From Rhodanobacter panaciterrae (GTDB lineage Bacteria > Pseudomonadota > Gammaproteobacteria > Xanthomonadales > Rhodanobacteraceae): a stretch of 64,000 nt of DNA. The notes beneath the pieces are model-generated. The model made no database searches. It worked only from the letters and a program-made list of their open reading frames with translations, and was not told where the DNA came from. The translations under genes were made by a program, and so were the position numbers. Every line of letters begins with the position of its first letter. Position 1 is the stretch's first letter. The stretch is from NCBI RefSeq assembly GCF_014651895.1, contig NZ_BMXT01000001.1, positions 1,488,001-1,552,000 on the forward strand. The letters run 5' to 3'. Below, in pieces: positions 46,714-56,251 of the stretch.

Positions 46714-47061
46714 TTAGTGCCCAGACCCCGGGCTCGTTCGAGCAGCAAGGTTCCCGTCGGGATCCATCGCGCACGCCCCCTTTCGAAGGGCGACCTTGAC
46801 CCCTTTTTCCAATGGGCCTCCCCAAGGTGTGCAAGCGATCGTTTCCGAGCCGTCATCGAGGCGCACGTGCAGGCGTGCGTATGTGCCACCACTCAGACCG
46901 GAAGCCTGAATCGCCTCGGAGCTTTCCACCGTTCCGGAAAGCTGTCTGGCGCCATGATAGATATCGCGATCGGGTGCCAGCACGCCGGCAAGCGCGGCGA
47001 GTACCAGCAACAGCAGAAACCCGTAGGCTAGCCATTGCTCCTTTGAAATTCGTCGATGCAT
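46714..47061 (-). CDS. Small membrane-anchored protein, unknown
   Basis: A 115-residue protein with one N-terminal membrane helix (about 12-32) followed by a beta-rich domain of about 80 residues (QLSGTVESSEAIQASG, TYARLHVRLDDGSETIAC). I do not recognise the family. The start at 47059-47061 gives MHRRISKEQW and lies 4 nt after the DUF455 gene, so it is probably translated from the same message. Confidence 0.65.
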   Translation of the reverse strand: MHRRISKEQWLAYGFLLLLVLAALAGVLAPDRDIYHGARQLSGTVESSEAIQASGLSGGTYARLHVRLDDGSETIACTPWGGPLEKGVKVALRKGACAMDPDGNLAARTSPGSGH

Positions 47062-47065
47062 TCGG

Positions 47066-47875
47066 TCAGCTCTCCAGCGCCAGTCCAGCGAGCCGATCAA
47101 GCTCGGCTTCGACAAAACCCGCCTCGATCCGTGCCGGTCGGTTGAACGGCCCACGCAGGCTGACGCCCATGTACTCGCGCAGCAGTGCGAAGAATGTGTC
47201 GACCGGCTCGACCCCGTCGCGCTCGCAGCAGTGCTGGTACCAGCGGGTACCGGCGGCGACATGGGCGACTTCCTCGCGCAGGATCACTTCAAGGATCGCC
47301 ACTGTGGCGGTGTCGCCGAGGTGGCGCAGGCGTTCGATCATGCCGGGGGTGACATCCAGTCCGCGCGCTTCCAGCACACGCGGCACCAGCGCCATGCGCG
47401 CGGTGTCGTGATGCGCGGTTTTCTCGGCCATCGCCCACAGGCCGTCGTGCGCATCGAAGTCGCCGTAGGCGTGGCCGAGCTCGGCAAGTCGGGCGGACAG
47501 CATCGCGAAGTGACGTGCCTCGTCATTGGCGCAACTGGCCCAGTCACGGTAGTACGCGTCCGGCTTGCCGCGATAACGGTAGACCGCGTCCCACGCCAGG
47601 TTGATCGCGTTGAATTCGATATGCGCCACCGCGTGCACCAGGGCGGCGCGGCCTTCGGCACTGCCGAGCCCACGCTGCGGAACCTGACGCGCATTCACCA
47701 GTTGCGGCTTCGCCGGGCGTCCGGGCGCGCCGATCGACTCAGGCGGTGGCGACGCAGAGTCGGCATGCAGTTCGCTGGCCAGAAAGGCCTGCCAGGTTTC
47801 ATGGGTGAGGCGCAGTTTCTCGGCCGGGTCGGTGGCGTCGAGGCAGCGTTTGGCAGCAGCGTGGAGATCGGTCAT
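47066..47875 (-). CDS. DUF455 ferritin-like protein
   Basis: A 269-residue helical protein of the ferritin-like DUF455 family, related to MiaE-type di-iron proteins. Iron-ligand-like motifs are seen: HIEFNAINLAWD, DEARHFAML and EVILREEVAHVAAG. The substrate is unknown. The start at 47873-47875 (MTDLHAAAKR) is chosen over an ATG six codons upstream. Confidence 0.82.
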   Translation of the reverse strand: MTDLHAAAKRCLDATDPAEKLRLTHETWQAFLASELHADSASPPPESIGAPGRPAKPQLVNARQVPQRGLGSAEGRAALVHAVAHIEFNAINLAWDAVYRYRGKPDAYYRDWASCANDEARHFAMLSARLAELGHAYGDFDAHDGLWAMAEKTAHHDTARMALVPRVLEARGLDVTPGMIERLRHLGDTATVAILEVILREEVAHVAAGTRWYQHCCERDGVEPVDTFFALLREYMGVSLRGPFNRPARIEAGFVEAELDRLAGLALES

Positions 47876-47910
47876 GGAGTTTTTCGCGAGCACCTGCCCC
47901 TCACCTCAAT

Positions 47911-47931
47911 CCTCTCCCCAAAGGGGAGAGG
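47911..47931. repeat. CCTCTCCCC hairpin repeat
   Basis: A 9-bp perfect inverted repeat (CCTCTCCCC / GGGGAGAGG, 3-nt loop) between purF and DUF455. This sequence is a common small intergenic repeat in many proteobacteria. No T run follows it on the minus strand, so it is a poor terminator; on the plus strand the same is true. Confidence 0.55.
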
Positions 47932-47943
47932 AGGCGACAGGAG

Positions 47944-49419
47944 TCACACCACCCGGCGGGCAGCCTTGGCGTCATCCGAGCGCAGCATCTGGATCTGTTC
48001 CAGGTAGCGCTGGTCGAGGCCGGTCACGTATTCGCCGGAGAAGCACGAGGTGTCGAACTGCTTGAGCGCCTCGTTACCATCCTGCACGGCCCAGATCAGG
48101 TCCTTGAGATCCTGATAGATCAGCCAGTCAGCACCGAGCATCGTCTCCACTTCCTGCTCGGTATGACCAGCAGCGACCAGCTCCGAGGTGGACGGCATAT
48201 CGATGCCGTAGACGTTCGGATAGCGCACCGGCGGCGCGGCGGAAGCGAAATAGACGTTCTTCGCGCCGGCGTCGCGGGCCATCTGAATGATCTGCTTCGA
48301 GGTGGTGCCACGCACGATCGAGTCGTCGACCAGCAGCACATTCTTCTTGCGGAACTCCAGCTCGACCGGATTGAGCTTGCGGCGCACCGACTTCACCCGC
48401 TCGCCCTGCCCCGGCATGATGAAGGTGCGACCGATGTAGCGGTTCTTGACGAAGCCTTCGCGGAACGGCACACCCAGCGCCTCGGCCAGTGCGCTCGCGG
48501 CGGTACGCGCGGTGTCGGGAATCGGGATCACCGCGTCGATACCGTGGTCGGGACGCTCGCGCAGGATCTTTTCGGCCAGCTTCTGGCCCATGCGCAGGCG
48601 CGCCTTGTACACCGAGACGTTCTCCATCATCGAGTCAGGTCGCGCCAGATAGACATATTCGAAGATGCACGGCGTGTGCAATGCACCTTCGGCGCAGCGG
48701 CGGCTGTGCAACTGGCCCTGATCGGTGATGATCACTGCCTCGCCCGGCTCGATATCGCGGATGCGCTTGAAACCGAGCACGTCAAACGCGACCGACTCGG
48801 ACGCCACTGCATACTCGCGGCCTTCCGCGGTAACACGCTCACCCAGCACCAGCGGCCGGATACCGTGCGGGTCGCGGAACGCGAGCAAGCCATAGCCGAG
48901 CACGAGCGCCACGCAGGCATAACCACCACTGGCGCGTGCGTGCAGGCCAGCGACGGCCTTGAAAAGGTGATCAGGGGTCAGCTCCATCCGATCCTGGATC
49001 TGCAGTTCGTGTGCCAGCACGTTCAGCAGCACTTCGGAATCGGACTCGGTGTTGATGTGACGGCGATCATCCTCGAACATCTCGCGTCGCAACGTTTCGG
49101 TGTTGACGAGGTTGCCGTTGTGCGCGATCGCAATGCCGTAAGGTGAATTCACGTACAACGGCTGCGCCTCGGCCGAACCTTCCGAGCCGGCAGTCGGATA
49201 ACGGCAGTGACCGATGCCGATGCGTCCGCGCAGGCCGCTCATCGCCGCCTGGCCGAACACGTCGCGCACCAGCCCGTTGCCCTTGTGCAGGCGCAGCCGC
49301 GAACCGTCCACCGTGGCGATGCCGGCAGCATCCTGACCGCGATGCTGCAGCACCGTCAGTCCGTCATAAAGCGCCGATGCCACTTCGGTGGTACCGACAA
49401 TGCCGATGATTCCGCACAT
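47944..49419 (-). CDS. purF: Amidophosphoribosyltransferase
   Basis: A 491-residue enzyme for the first step of purine synthesis (PRPP plus glutamine). Cys2 in MCGIIGIVG is the glutaminase nucleophile. The PRPP loop is [16 protein letters not shown]. It has no long propeptide. It follows cvpA by 14 nt, the usual cvpA-purF order. Confidence 0.97.
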   Translation of the reverse strand: MCGIIGIVGTTEVASALYDGLTVLQHRGQDAAGIATVDGSRLRLHKGNGLVRDVFGQAAMSGLRGRIGIGHCRYPTAGSEGSAEAQPLYVNSPYGIAIAHNGNLVNTETLRREMFEDDRRHINTESDSEVLLNVLAHELQIQDRMELTPDHLFKAVAGLHARASGGYACVALVLGYGLLAFRDPHGIRPLVLGERVTAEGREYAVASESVAFDVLGFKRIRDIEPGEAVIITDQGQLHSRRCAEGALHTPCIFEYVYLARPDSMMENVSVYKARLRMGQKLAEKILRERPDHGIDAVIPIPDTARTAASALAEALGVPFREGFVKNRYIGRTFIMPGQGERVKSVRRKLNPVELEFRKKNVLLVDDSIVRGTTSKQIIQMARDAGAKNVYFASAAPPVRYPNVYGIDMPSTSELVAAGHTEQEVETMLGADWLIYQDLKDLIWAVQDGNEALKQFDTSCFSGEYVTGLDQRYLEQIQMLRSDDAKAARRVV

Positions 49420-49433
49420 GATTGCAGCCTGCT

Positions 49434-50102
49434 TCAGTAATTCGTGGGGTGGGTGGCTGCGCTGGTCGCAGCCGCCGGTGACGCTGTGCGTGATGCCGCT
49501 GGTAGTGCGGACGTCGCGCCGGATATGGGGGCATGTGGCGGTACCGACAAGTCATGCAGATGCTCGAGCACACCGGACGACTGGACCTTCTCGATCACGG
49601 CCGAGGGCTTCAGATGTTCGCGCACACTGGCCGACACATCAGCCGGAATGTTCTGCCCCAGCCATGCCGCGGCGCTCTGAAACTGCGGCAGCAACGACGA
49701 GTGCTGCCACCACGGCTCACGCGTGAACCCGGTGAGACCCACCAGGAAGACCAGCAATGTCACGATCAACACGCCGCGCACGAAGCCGAACAGCATGCCC
49801 AGCAGCCGATCGATACCGGACAGCCCGGTACTCCAGATCAGCCGCCTCATCGCGAAGCGAATCAGCGCCCCGACTATCAGTACGGCTACAAAACAGACGC
49901 CGTAGCCGACGAAGTAGCGCAAGGAAGGCAGCGCGATGGTGTGTTCCAGTTGCGCCGACACCGCTGGGCCGAATGTCCACGTCACCCAGAACGCGGCAAT
50001 CCAGATGACCAGCGACAGTATTTCGGAAACCAGTCCACGGAAAAGGCCGATCAGGACCGACAAGGTCAGTACGCCGAGAATGAGGCCATCGGTCCAGTTC
50101 AT
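49434..50102 (-). CDS. cvpA: CvpA family membrane protein
   Basis: A 222-residue inner-membrane protein with four hydrophobic helices in the first 125 residues, then a long soluble end rich in Ala, Ser, Pro and Thr. CvpA is needed for colicin V secretion and for envelope and bile resistance in enterics. It lies between the SPOR protein and purF. Confidence 0.92.
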   Translation of the reverse strand: MNWTDGLILGVLTLSVLIGLFRGLVSEILSLVIWIAAFWVTWTFGPAVSAQLEHTIALPSLRYFVGYGVCFVAVLIVGALIRFAMRRLIWSTGLSGIDRLLGMLFGFVRGVLIVTLLVFLVGLTGFTREPWWQHSSLLPQFQSAAAWLGQNIPADVSASVREHLKPSAVIEKVQSSGVLEHLHDLSVPPHAPISGATSALPAASRTASPAAATSAATHPTNY

Positions 50103-50156
50103 CGGTTCATCTGCCCTGTTGGCATTTCAGTCAACCGCTGCGGTGAGGCGTGTCAT

Positions 50157-51203
50157 TCAGGGCACCGAAACCACGTTGCCGTCGACACCAAGTTTGGCCT
50201 TGATCTGATCGTGCAAGCGCAATGCGTCGGCACGCTGCGTCTGCGGACCGGCGCGCACGCGCCACAGCTGCTTGCCGCCGGACTGCACCGTATCGACGAA
50301 GCCGTCGAAACCGTTCGCGCGCAGCTTGTCGCGCAGCGCGTTCGCATCGGCCTGGTTGCTCATCGCCGCCAGTTGCACCGCCCAACCGCCAGCCCTGGCA
50401 GTCGCCTGAGTGGCTGGCGTCGCTGCGACGGAAGTTGCGTCGTCGTGGCTGGCATCCTGCTCCAGTCGCGCCGGCGCACCGGGAATCGACTGGGTGATGT
50501 TCAGGCGCGCCGCTTCGGCAGTGGCACGCGTCTCGAACGGCCCGGCGATGACCAGGGTACGCGGCTGGCCAGCCTGGGTAATCGAATGCCCCGCTACCGG
50601 ATAACCCAGCGCCCGCACGCGGCGCTCCAGATTCGCCGCACCGGCCGCACTGGCATAGGCACTGAGGTTGATCGTGTAACTGCCACGTCCGACGGCGGCC
50701 GGAATGGTCGCTGGCGGAGTCGCTGGTGCAGTGGCCGCGACGACCTTCGGCGGGACGGCAGCTGCCGACTGCGATTTGATCGTGGGGGCATTGGCGACCG
50801 GCGTGGTTTGCATCGGAATCAGCGGCTGGCTCGGCGACGTGCCTGCGCCGGTCGTCACCGTCGTCGGCACCGGCTTCTTGCCGGCCTCCGGATCGGTCTC
50901 CACGTCACGCGGACGGTTCGAGCCAATGTTCACCGTGGCCAACTGGTCGCCCGATGCCGGTGTGGTCGCGGTAGTCGGTGTCGTCGAAGCCGCGGCCGAG
51001 GTCGCGCCCGCCGGGGTACCGACGGGTGCATCCGGATTCAGGCTCATCGTCTTGGTCTGCAGATCACGATCCGGCGCCGGCGGTATCGCCAGGCTGACCG
51101 CCTGATCCCCACCGGGAGCCGGTGGCGTACTGGAAAAAAACATCGGCACGAACAGAACCACCATGGCAAAGAGGACGGCAGCTCCTAACAGGCGTGTTTT
51201 CAA
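50157..51203 (-). CDS. Membrane protein with two SPOR domains (DedD-like)
   Basis: About 348 residues: one N-terminal membrane helix (about 5-22), a Pro/Thr/Ala-rich periplasmic linker (about 25-170), and two SPOR-like domains, one about 172-240 (YTINLSAYASAAGAANLERR) and a C-terminal one about 270-345 (GWAVQLAAMSNQADANALRD). SPOR domains bind denuded septal glycan. The best start is a TTG at 51201-51203 giving MKTRLLGAAV, with GGAG 7 nt before it; an ATG seven codons upstream overlaps that site. Confidence 0.87.
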   Translation of the reverse strand: MKTRLLGAAVLFAMVVLFVPMFFSSTPPAPGGDQAVSLAIPPAPDRDLQTKTMSLNPDAPVGTPAGATSAAASTTPTTATTPASGDQLATVNIGSNRPRDVETDPEAGKKPVPTTVTTGAGTSPSQPLIPMQTTPVANAPTIKSQSAAAVPPKVVAATAPATPPATIPAAVGRGSYTINLSAYASAAGAANLERRVRALGYPVAGHSITQAGQPRTLVIAGPFETRATAEAARLNITQSIPGAPARLEQDASHDDATSVAATPATQATARAGGWAVQLAAMSNQADANALRDKLRANGFDGFVDTVQSGGKQLWRVRAGPQTQRADALRLHDQIKAKLGVDGNVVSVP

Positions 51204-51281
51204 GACTTCACTCCAAGGCGGCAAACGCGGCGCGCAACGGCGTGATTATACCTGCCTGCGCCGGACGCCCGACCATGTGCC

Positions 51282-52577
51282 TCACGTGCTGCGTTCAGCG
51301 ACGATCGCAGCAGCCACGAAAAACGAGCCGAACGCGAGAATGCGCTCACCCGGCTGCGCCGCCGCACGGGCCGCAGCCAGCGCCATCGCCACTTCGGCAT
51401 GCGTATCGAACGTCGCCTGCGGCAAGGTCTGTTGCAGGATCGCGGCCAACGCCGTCACCGCCAGGCCACGCGGCGTGGCGTGATCCAGCCCGGCCAGATG
51501 CCAGTGGTCGATACGTGCGCCGAGCTCGCCGATCACCCCGGCCACGTCCTTGTCCGCCAACGCGCCGTATACCGCATGCACATGTGCGGGGGGCTGGGTA
51601 TCCAGCCATTCAGCCAGTGCACGCGCGGCCTGCGGGTTGTGGCCCACGTCCACGATCAGCGCCGGATCGCCGCCCAGCGACTGCAACCGCGCCGGCACCC
51701 GCACCTCGTGCAAACCGGCACTGACCGCGGCGAATACATCCTTCGATGCGAACGACAAGTCGTCCGCCCACAACGCGTGCAGGGCGGCAATCGCTGATGC
51801 CGCATTGGCAAACTGCACCGGTGCCGCCAGCGCGGGATCGGGCAGTTCCATCGCAGTGCCGTCGCGGTGTTGCCAGCGCCAGCCGTCGGCGTGGCGTTCA
51901 ACGTGGAAATCGAGTCCGGCGCGCTCGACCCGCGCACCGCATGCTGCCAGCGCATCGAGCAAGCCCGCCGGCGGATCGAGCTCGCCCACGATCACAGGCC
52001 GCCCGGCGCGGGCGATGCCGGCCTTCTCGCGACCGATGCTGTCCCGGTCCGGCCCCAGCCAGTCCATGTGATCCAGATCCACTGTGGTCACGATCGCCAC
52101 GTCGGCATCGATGATGTTGACTGCGTCCAGCCGCCCACCGAGCCCCACTTCCAGCACGGCCACGTCCAGTCCATTCCGATCAGAGTCAGCACGCGCAAAC
52201 AGATCCAGCGCCGCCAGCGTGCCGAATTCGAAATAGGTCAGCGGAATCGCTTTGCGCGCGGCCTCGATCCGCTCGAACGAAGCGATCAGCGCCGCGTCAT
52301 CGGCATTTTTGCCGTCGATCCGTACGCGCTCGTTGTAGTCGAGCAGATGTGGCGAGGTGAATGCGCCGATGCGCAGGCCAGCGGCTGTCAGCATCGCCTC
52401 GAGCAGGGCCACGGTGGAACCCTTGCCATTGGTGCCGCCGACCGTGATCACCTTTTTCGCGGGAGCAGGCGCACCCATGCGTTGCCACACCTCGCGCACG
52501 CGATCGAGCCCCAGCTCGATGCTGTGCACGTTGACATGTTCCTGGTACGCCAGCCATTCGGCGAGATTGCGGGTCAT
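51282..52577 (-). CDS. folC: Bifunctional folylpolyglutamate/dihydrofolate synthase
   Basis: A 431-residue ligase. The P-loop VGGTNGKGST lies near residue 46 and FTSPHLLDYNERVRIDGK follows. HxxxxG-like VDVGHNPQAARALAEWL is near the C-terminal domain. The start at 52575-52577 (MTRNLAEWLAY) is chosen over codons upstream. accD does not lie upstream here, unlike E. coli. Confidence 0.95.
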   Translation of the reverse strand: MTRNLAEWLAYQEHVNVHSIELGLDRVREVWQRMGAPAPAKKVITVGGTNGKGSTVALLEAMLTAAGLRIGAFTSPHLLDYNERVRIDGKNADDAALIASFERIEAARKAIPLTYFEFGTLAALDLFARADSDRNGLDVAVLEVGLGGRLDAVNIIDADVAIVTTVDLDHMDWLGPDRDSIGREKAGIARAGRPVIVGELDPPAGLLDALAACGARVERAGLDFHVERHADGWRWQHRDGTAMELPDPALAAPVQFANAASAIAALHALWADDLSFASKDVFAAVSAGLHEVRVPARLQSLGGDPALIVDVGHNPQAARALAEWLDTQPPAHVHAVYGALADKDVAGVIGELGARIDHWHLAGLDHATPRGLAVTALAAILQQTLPQATFDTHAEVAMALAAARAAAQPGERILAFGSFFVAAAIVAERST

Positions 52578-52657
52578 GCAGTGACTTTGTGCCTGTGGAG
52601 CGGAACGGCGTCCGCACAACCGCGCGGACGAACGAGCGCAAAGTCTAAAGCATCACC

Positions 52658-52822
52658 TCAGCCAAACAGATGAACACCGCTGTAGTGCAATGCCATGTAC
52701 ATGCCGAACACGGTCCAAAATGTTTTCTTCAACGCCTTGCCGGCCAGAAAGGCCACCAGCAGGCCAAGCAGCAACGGCATGTGTTTTTCCAGCGTACTGC
52801 GGGTGTCATTGACGACGTTCAT
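52658..52822 (-). CDS. Small membrane protein, 54 residues
   Basis: A 54-residue peptide with two hydrophobic segments (about 16-25 and 33-48) joined by a Lys/Thr turn (AGKALKKTFW). A GGAG lies 7 nt before the ATG. No family is recognised. It is paired with a similar small gene at 52902-53030; both have an EK(H/Y)MP(L/A)LL core. The pair lies after the copper ATPase, on the same strand. Confidence 0.6.
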   Translation of the reverse strand: MNVVNDTRSTLEKHMPLLLGLLVAFLAGKALKKTFWTVFGMYMALHYSGVHLFG

Positions 52823-52901
52823 GAGCGTTCTCCGGCAGCAAAAGTGGCGCAGAGCGCCTGCTGCAATGGGTGGTGGGTGAGTGAGCTGTGCGGATCCGTG
52901 C

Positions 52902-53030
52902 TCAACCGTGCAACGACGCACTGGCATACAGCGACCAGCAGAAGCCGAACACGATCGAAGCGGTGGTCAACGTGGCGAGCAACGCCGGCATGTACTTTTC
53001 CATGGCCGCGTACTTGATGAAGGTATTTAT
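52902..53030 (-). CDS. Small membrane protein with apparent AUA start, 42 residues
   Basis: A 42-residue single-helix peptide ending FGFCWSLYASASLHG. A strong GGGAG Shine-Dalgarno is followed, at the same 7-nt spacing as in the neighbouring gene, by ATA AAT where that gene has ATG AAC. There is no ATG, GTG or TTG in that spot. The next in-frame ATG (codon 10, MEKYMPALL) has no Shine-Dalgarno but would still leave the helix. The start is therefore either a rare AUA or codon 10. The upstream gap to the ATPase stop holds a GGTGAC-GTCACC hairpin (53117-53132). Confidence 0.5.
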   Translation of the reverse strand: MNTFIKYAAMEKYMPALLATLTTASIVFGFCWSLYASASLHG

Positions 53031-53144
53031 GTCAGTTCTCCCTGCACCGTCTTGGTGTGGGAGAAATGATCCTTCGATGGCGCCAACGAAAGCAGAGGCA
53101 GTCGTCAAGCATCGCCGGTGACAATCGTCACCAGTGCAGTCGTC

Positions 53145-55733
53145 TCACAACCGCGCATGCCGCAACCGCAGCGCATTGCTCACCACCGACACCGAACTCA
53201 GGCTCATCGCCAGCGCGGCGATCATTGGCGATAGCGTGATGCCAAACCACGGATACAGCGCACCCGCCGCCAGCGGCACGCCAACCGCGTTGTAGACGAA
53301 GGCGAAGAACAGGTTCTGGCGGATATTGCGCACCGTCGCCTGCGACAGCTTGCGTGCGCGCACGATCGCACCCAGCTCGCCTTTCACCAGGGTCACCTGC
53401 GCGCTTTCCATCGCCACGTCGGTGCCGCTGCCCATCGCGATGCCGATGTCGGCCGCGGCCAGTGCGGGCGCGTCGTTGATGCCATCGCCGGCCATCGCCA
53501 CGCGGCGACCTGCGGCACGCAAGGCATTCACCACCGCAGCCTTGTCAGCCGGCGACACATCCGCATGCACCTCGTCGATGCCCAGCTCGCGCGCCACCGC
53601 TTGCGCAGTGGTGGCGTTGTCGCCGGTCAGCATCACGATGCGCAAACCAGCCGCGTGCAGCGCCTTGAGCGCCGCCGGCGTGTCAGGTTTGATCCGGTCG
53701 GCCACCACCAGCAACGCAGCGAGCGCGCCATCGATGGCCAGGAACATCACGGTGGCACCCTGCCCGCGCCGTTGTTCGGCGCGTGCACTCGCATCGTCGT
53801 TGATCGCAACGTGCGATTCCTCCATCAGCTTCGGATTGCCCAGTGCCACGATGCTGCCATTCACCGTTGCGCTGACACCACGACCGGTCAACGAACGGAA
53901 GCCCGTGGCCGCCAGCATCGGCACACGCTCTGCTACCGCCGCGATCACGATCGCTCGCGCCAGCGGATGTTCACTCGGCCGCTCCAGCGCAGCAGCCAGC
54001 GCCAGCAGATGCTCGCGTGGTTGGCCATCGAGGCTTATCAGCTCGGTCAGCGCCGGCTTGCCCATGGTCAGCGTGCCGGTCTTGTCCACCACCAGCGTGT
54101 CTATCCCGCGCATGGCCTCAATCGCACTGGCATCCTTGAACAGCACGCCGTTCTGCGCGCCACGACCACTGGCGACCATGATCGAGATCGGCGTGGCCAG
54201 GCCCAGCGCACACGGACAGGCGATGATCAGCACCGACACCGCCGCGATCAACGCGTGCGTAAACTGCGGCGACGGTCCCAGCAGTGCCCATAGCGCAAAC
54301 GCCAGCAGCGCGATCGCCACCACCGTCGGCACGAACCACGCCGCCACCCGATCGGCTACGCGCTGCAGCGGCGCCTTGCTGCGTTGCGCCTGTGCCACCA
54401 GCGCCACGATCTGCGCCAGCATGGTCGCGCCGCCAACCTTCTGCGCATGCATGGTCAGCGCGCCGTCCTGATTCACCGTGCCTCCGGTGAGCGCATCGTC
54501 CTTCGCCTTGGCCACCGGCATCGGCTCGCCGGTGAGCATCGACTCGTCGACATGACTCTCGCCATCCAGCACCACGCCATCGACCGGCACCTTCTCGCCG
54601 GGGCGCACGCGCAACACGTCGCCAGCATGCACTTGATCCAGCGGCACATCAGCTTCGCTGCCGTCGGCGGCAATCCGCCACGCGGTCTTCGGTGCCAGGC
54701 CTAACAACGCTTTCAATGCCGCACCGGTACGGCGACGCGCGCGCAGCTCCAGGAAATCGCCCAGCGTGACCAGGGTGACGATCACCGCCGCCGATTCGAA
54801 ATACACCGCGACGTTGCCGTGCATGTCGCGGAAGCCTGGCGGGAAGATCCCCGGCAACACGAACGCCACCGCGCTGTATAGCCAAGCCACGCCGGTACCC
54901 AGTGCGATCAGCGTGTACATGTTCGGATGCCATGGATGCAACGAACGCCAGCCGCGCGCGAAGAACGGCAGGCCGCCCCACAGGACCACGACCGTTGCCA
55001 GCAAGGCCTCGACCCAACCAGCCATGCCGTCCCACGGCATCGGCAGATGCCAGCCAAACAGATGCGGCCCCATCGCCAGCACGAACACCGGCAGCGTCAA
55101 CGTCAGCAGCGTCCAGAAACGCCGCGTCATCGACGACAGCTCACCACCGTCGTCCTCATCCAGGCTCGGCATCATCGGCTCCAGCGCCATGCCGCACTTC
55201 GGGCAATCACCGGGGCCGAGCTGCTGCACTTCAGGGTGCATCGGACAGGTGTAGATCGCGCCGGGCTCTGCTACAGGCGGAGTCACGCGACCTTCCAGAT
55301 AAGCAGACGGCTCGGCCACGAACTTCTCGCGGCAACGTGCGGAACAGAAGTGGTACGCACGACCGTCGTGTTCGGCGTGATGCTGCGTGGTATGCGGGTC
55401 CACCGTCATGCCGCAAACCGGATCCTTCACTGTGTGCGTGTGGTCGTGATGCGGATGATCGAGATGAACGTGCGCATGATCGTGGGCCGCCGCAGGCTTC
55501 GCGGCACAGCAGCCTGCCGATGCCACCTCCAAGCCCGATACGCTCAGATATGTCGCCGGTGTCGCCTCGAACTTCACCTTGCAACCGGCGCAACAGAAAT
55601 GGAACACCTGCCCATCGTGCGTGGCCTGATGTTTCGACGTGGCCGTATTCACCTGCATGCCGCAGACCGGATCAGTCGCCATCGCACCCTGCATTTTGTC
55701 GTTGCCTTGGCAGCAGGAGGCGCGCTCGTCCAT
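53145..55733 (-). CDS. P1B-type copper/silver-exporting ATPase with two YHS domains
   Basis: An 862-residue P1B-1 ATPase. In order: two YHS-type metal domains (about 18-62 and 102-148, each with DPVCGM and CxxxC), a His-rich linker between them ([15 protein letters not shown]), a CPMHPEV heavy-metal domain (about 160-190), then the ATPase core. TGES-like GES, CPC (about 505) in TM6, DKTGT (about 549), SEHP, TGDN and GDGINDAP are present. YN in TM7 and MxxSS in TM8 fit Cu(I)/Ag(I). ATG at 55733 shares its A with the merR stop (TGATG); a GTG just upstream is an alternative. Confidence 0.94.
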   Translation of the reverse strand: MDERASCCQGNDKMQGAMATDPVCGMQVNTATSKHQATHDGQVFHFCCAGCKVKFEATPATYLSVSGLEVASAGCCAAKPAAAHDHAHVHLDHPHHDHTHTVKDPVCGMTVDPHTTQHHAEHDGRAYHFCSARCREKFVAEPSAYLEGRVTPPVAEPGAIYTCPMHPEVQQLGPGDCPKCGMALEPMMPSLDEDDGGELSSMTRRFWTLLTLTLPVFVLAMGPHLFGWHLPMPWDGMAGWVEALLATVVVLWGGLPFFARGWRSLHPWHPNMYTLIALGTGVAWLYSAVAFVLPGIFPPGFRDMHGNVAVYFESAAVIVTLVTLGDFLELRARRRTGAALKALLGLAPKTAWRIAADGSEADVPLDQVHAGDVLRVRPGEKVPVDGVVLDGESHVDESMLTGEPMPVAKAKDDALTGGTVNQDGALTMHAQKVGGATMLAQIVALVAQAQRSKAPLQRVADRVAAWFVPTVVAIALLAFALWALLGPSPQFTHALIAAVSVLIIACPCALGLATPISIMVASGRGAQNGVLFKDASAIEAMRGIDTLVVDKTGTLTMGKPALTELISLDGQPREHLLALAAALERPSEHPLARAIVIAAVAERVPMLAATGFRSLTGRGVSATVNGSIVALGNPKLMEESHVAINDDASARAEQRRGQGATVMFLAIDGALAALLVVADRIKPDTPAALKALHAAGLRIVMLTGDNATTAQAVARELGIDEVHADVSPADKAAVVNALRAAGRRVAMAGDGINDAPALAAADIGIAMGSGTDVAMESAQVTLVKGELGAIVRARKLSQATVRNIRQNLFFAFVYNAVGVPLAAGALYPWFGITLSPMIAALAMSLSSVSVVSNALRLRHARL

Positions 55734-56155
55734 CACGACACCGCCTCATCGCTCAGCGCGCGCAGGATCGGGCATTCCTCTGGCTTGCCATGTCCCGGGC
55801 AGGACTCGACCAGCTGCGCCAGCCCATCGCGCACGCGCTGCAGTTCAGTGATGCGCAGCTCGATCGCCGCCAGCCGCTGCTGCGCCCGCTGCTTCACCGC
55901 CTTTACCCCGCGCTGTCGATCCGCTGACAACGTCAGCAATTCACGGATCTCCTCCAACGTGAAACCCAGATCCTTGGCGCGACGGATGAAGCGCAGCTGC
56001 GCGACCGTGCCCTCGCCATAACTGCGATAGCCCGAGGCACGCCGCACCGGCTCAGGCAGCAGGCCCTCGCGCTCGTAGTAACGGATCGTGTCGATCGCCA
56101 CGCCGACGCGCTTGGCGACGGCACCGATGGTAAGTGAGCTGATTTGTGTGTTCAT
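55733..56155 (-). CDS. MerR-family metal-sensing regulator (CueR/HmrR-like)
   Basis: A 140-residue regulator. The N-terminal winged helix [26 protein letters not shown] is classic MerR, followed by a dimerisation coiled coil. The C-terminal metal loop is [13 protein letters not shown], two cysteines as in Cu(I) sensors of the CueR type. It is translationally coupled to the copper ATPase and is preceded at once by its operator. The ATG begins 6 nt after the -10 box, so the mRNA is probably leaderless. Confidence 0.92.
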   Translation of the reverse strand: MNTQISSLTIGAVAKRVGVAIDTIRYYEREGLLPEPVRRASGYRSYGEGTVAQLRFIRRAKDLGFTLEEIRELLTLSADRQRGVKAVKQRAQQRLAAIELRITELQRVRDGLAQLVESCPGHGKPEECPILRALSDEAVS

Positions 56156-56161
56156 GCGACA

Positions 56162-56193
56162 AGTCTAGACCCATGATCTAGGTCCAGAGTCAA
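56162..56193 (-). promoter_or_regulatory. MerR-type promoter-operator
   Basis: On the minus strand TTGACT (56188-56193) and TAGACT (56162-56167) are 20 nt apart, the elongated spacer used by MerR activators. A near-perfect dyad, CTGGACC ... GGTCTAG, fills the spacer. The element drives the merR-ATPase pair (and possibly the two small genes). Confidence 0.8.
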
Positions 56194-56251
56194 GCACTGA
56201 TGGCCGTCAAGGCTCGGCAAGTTCAGGATCCGCCCTCACTCGCCGGATCGC

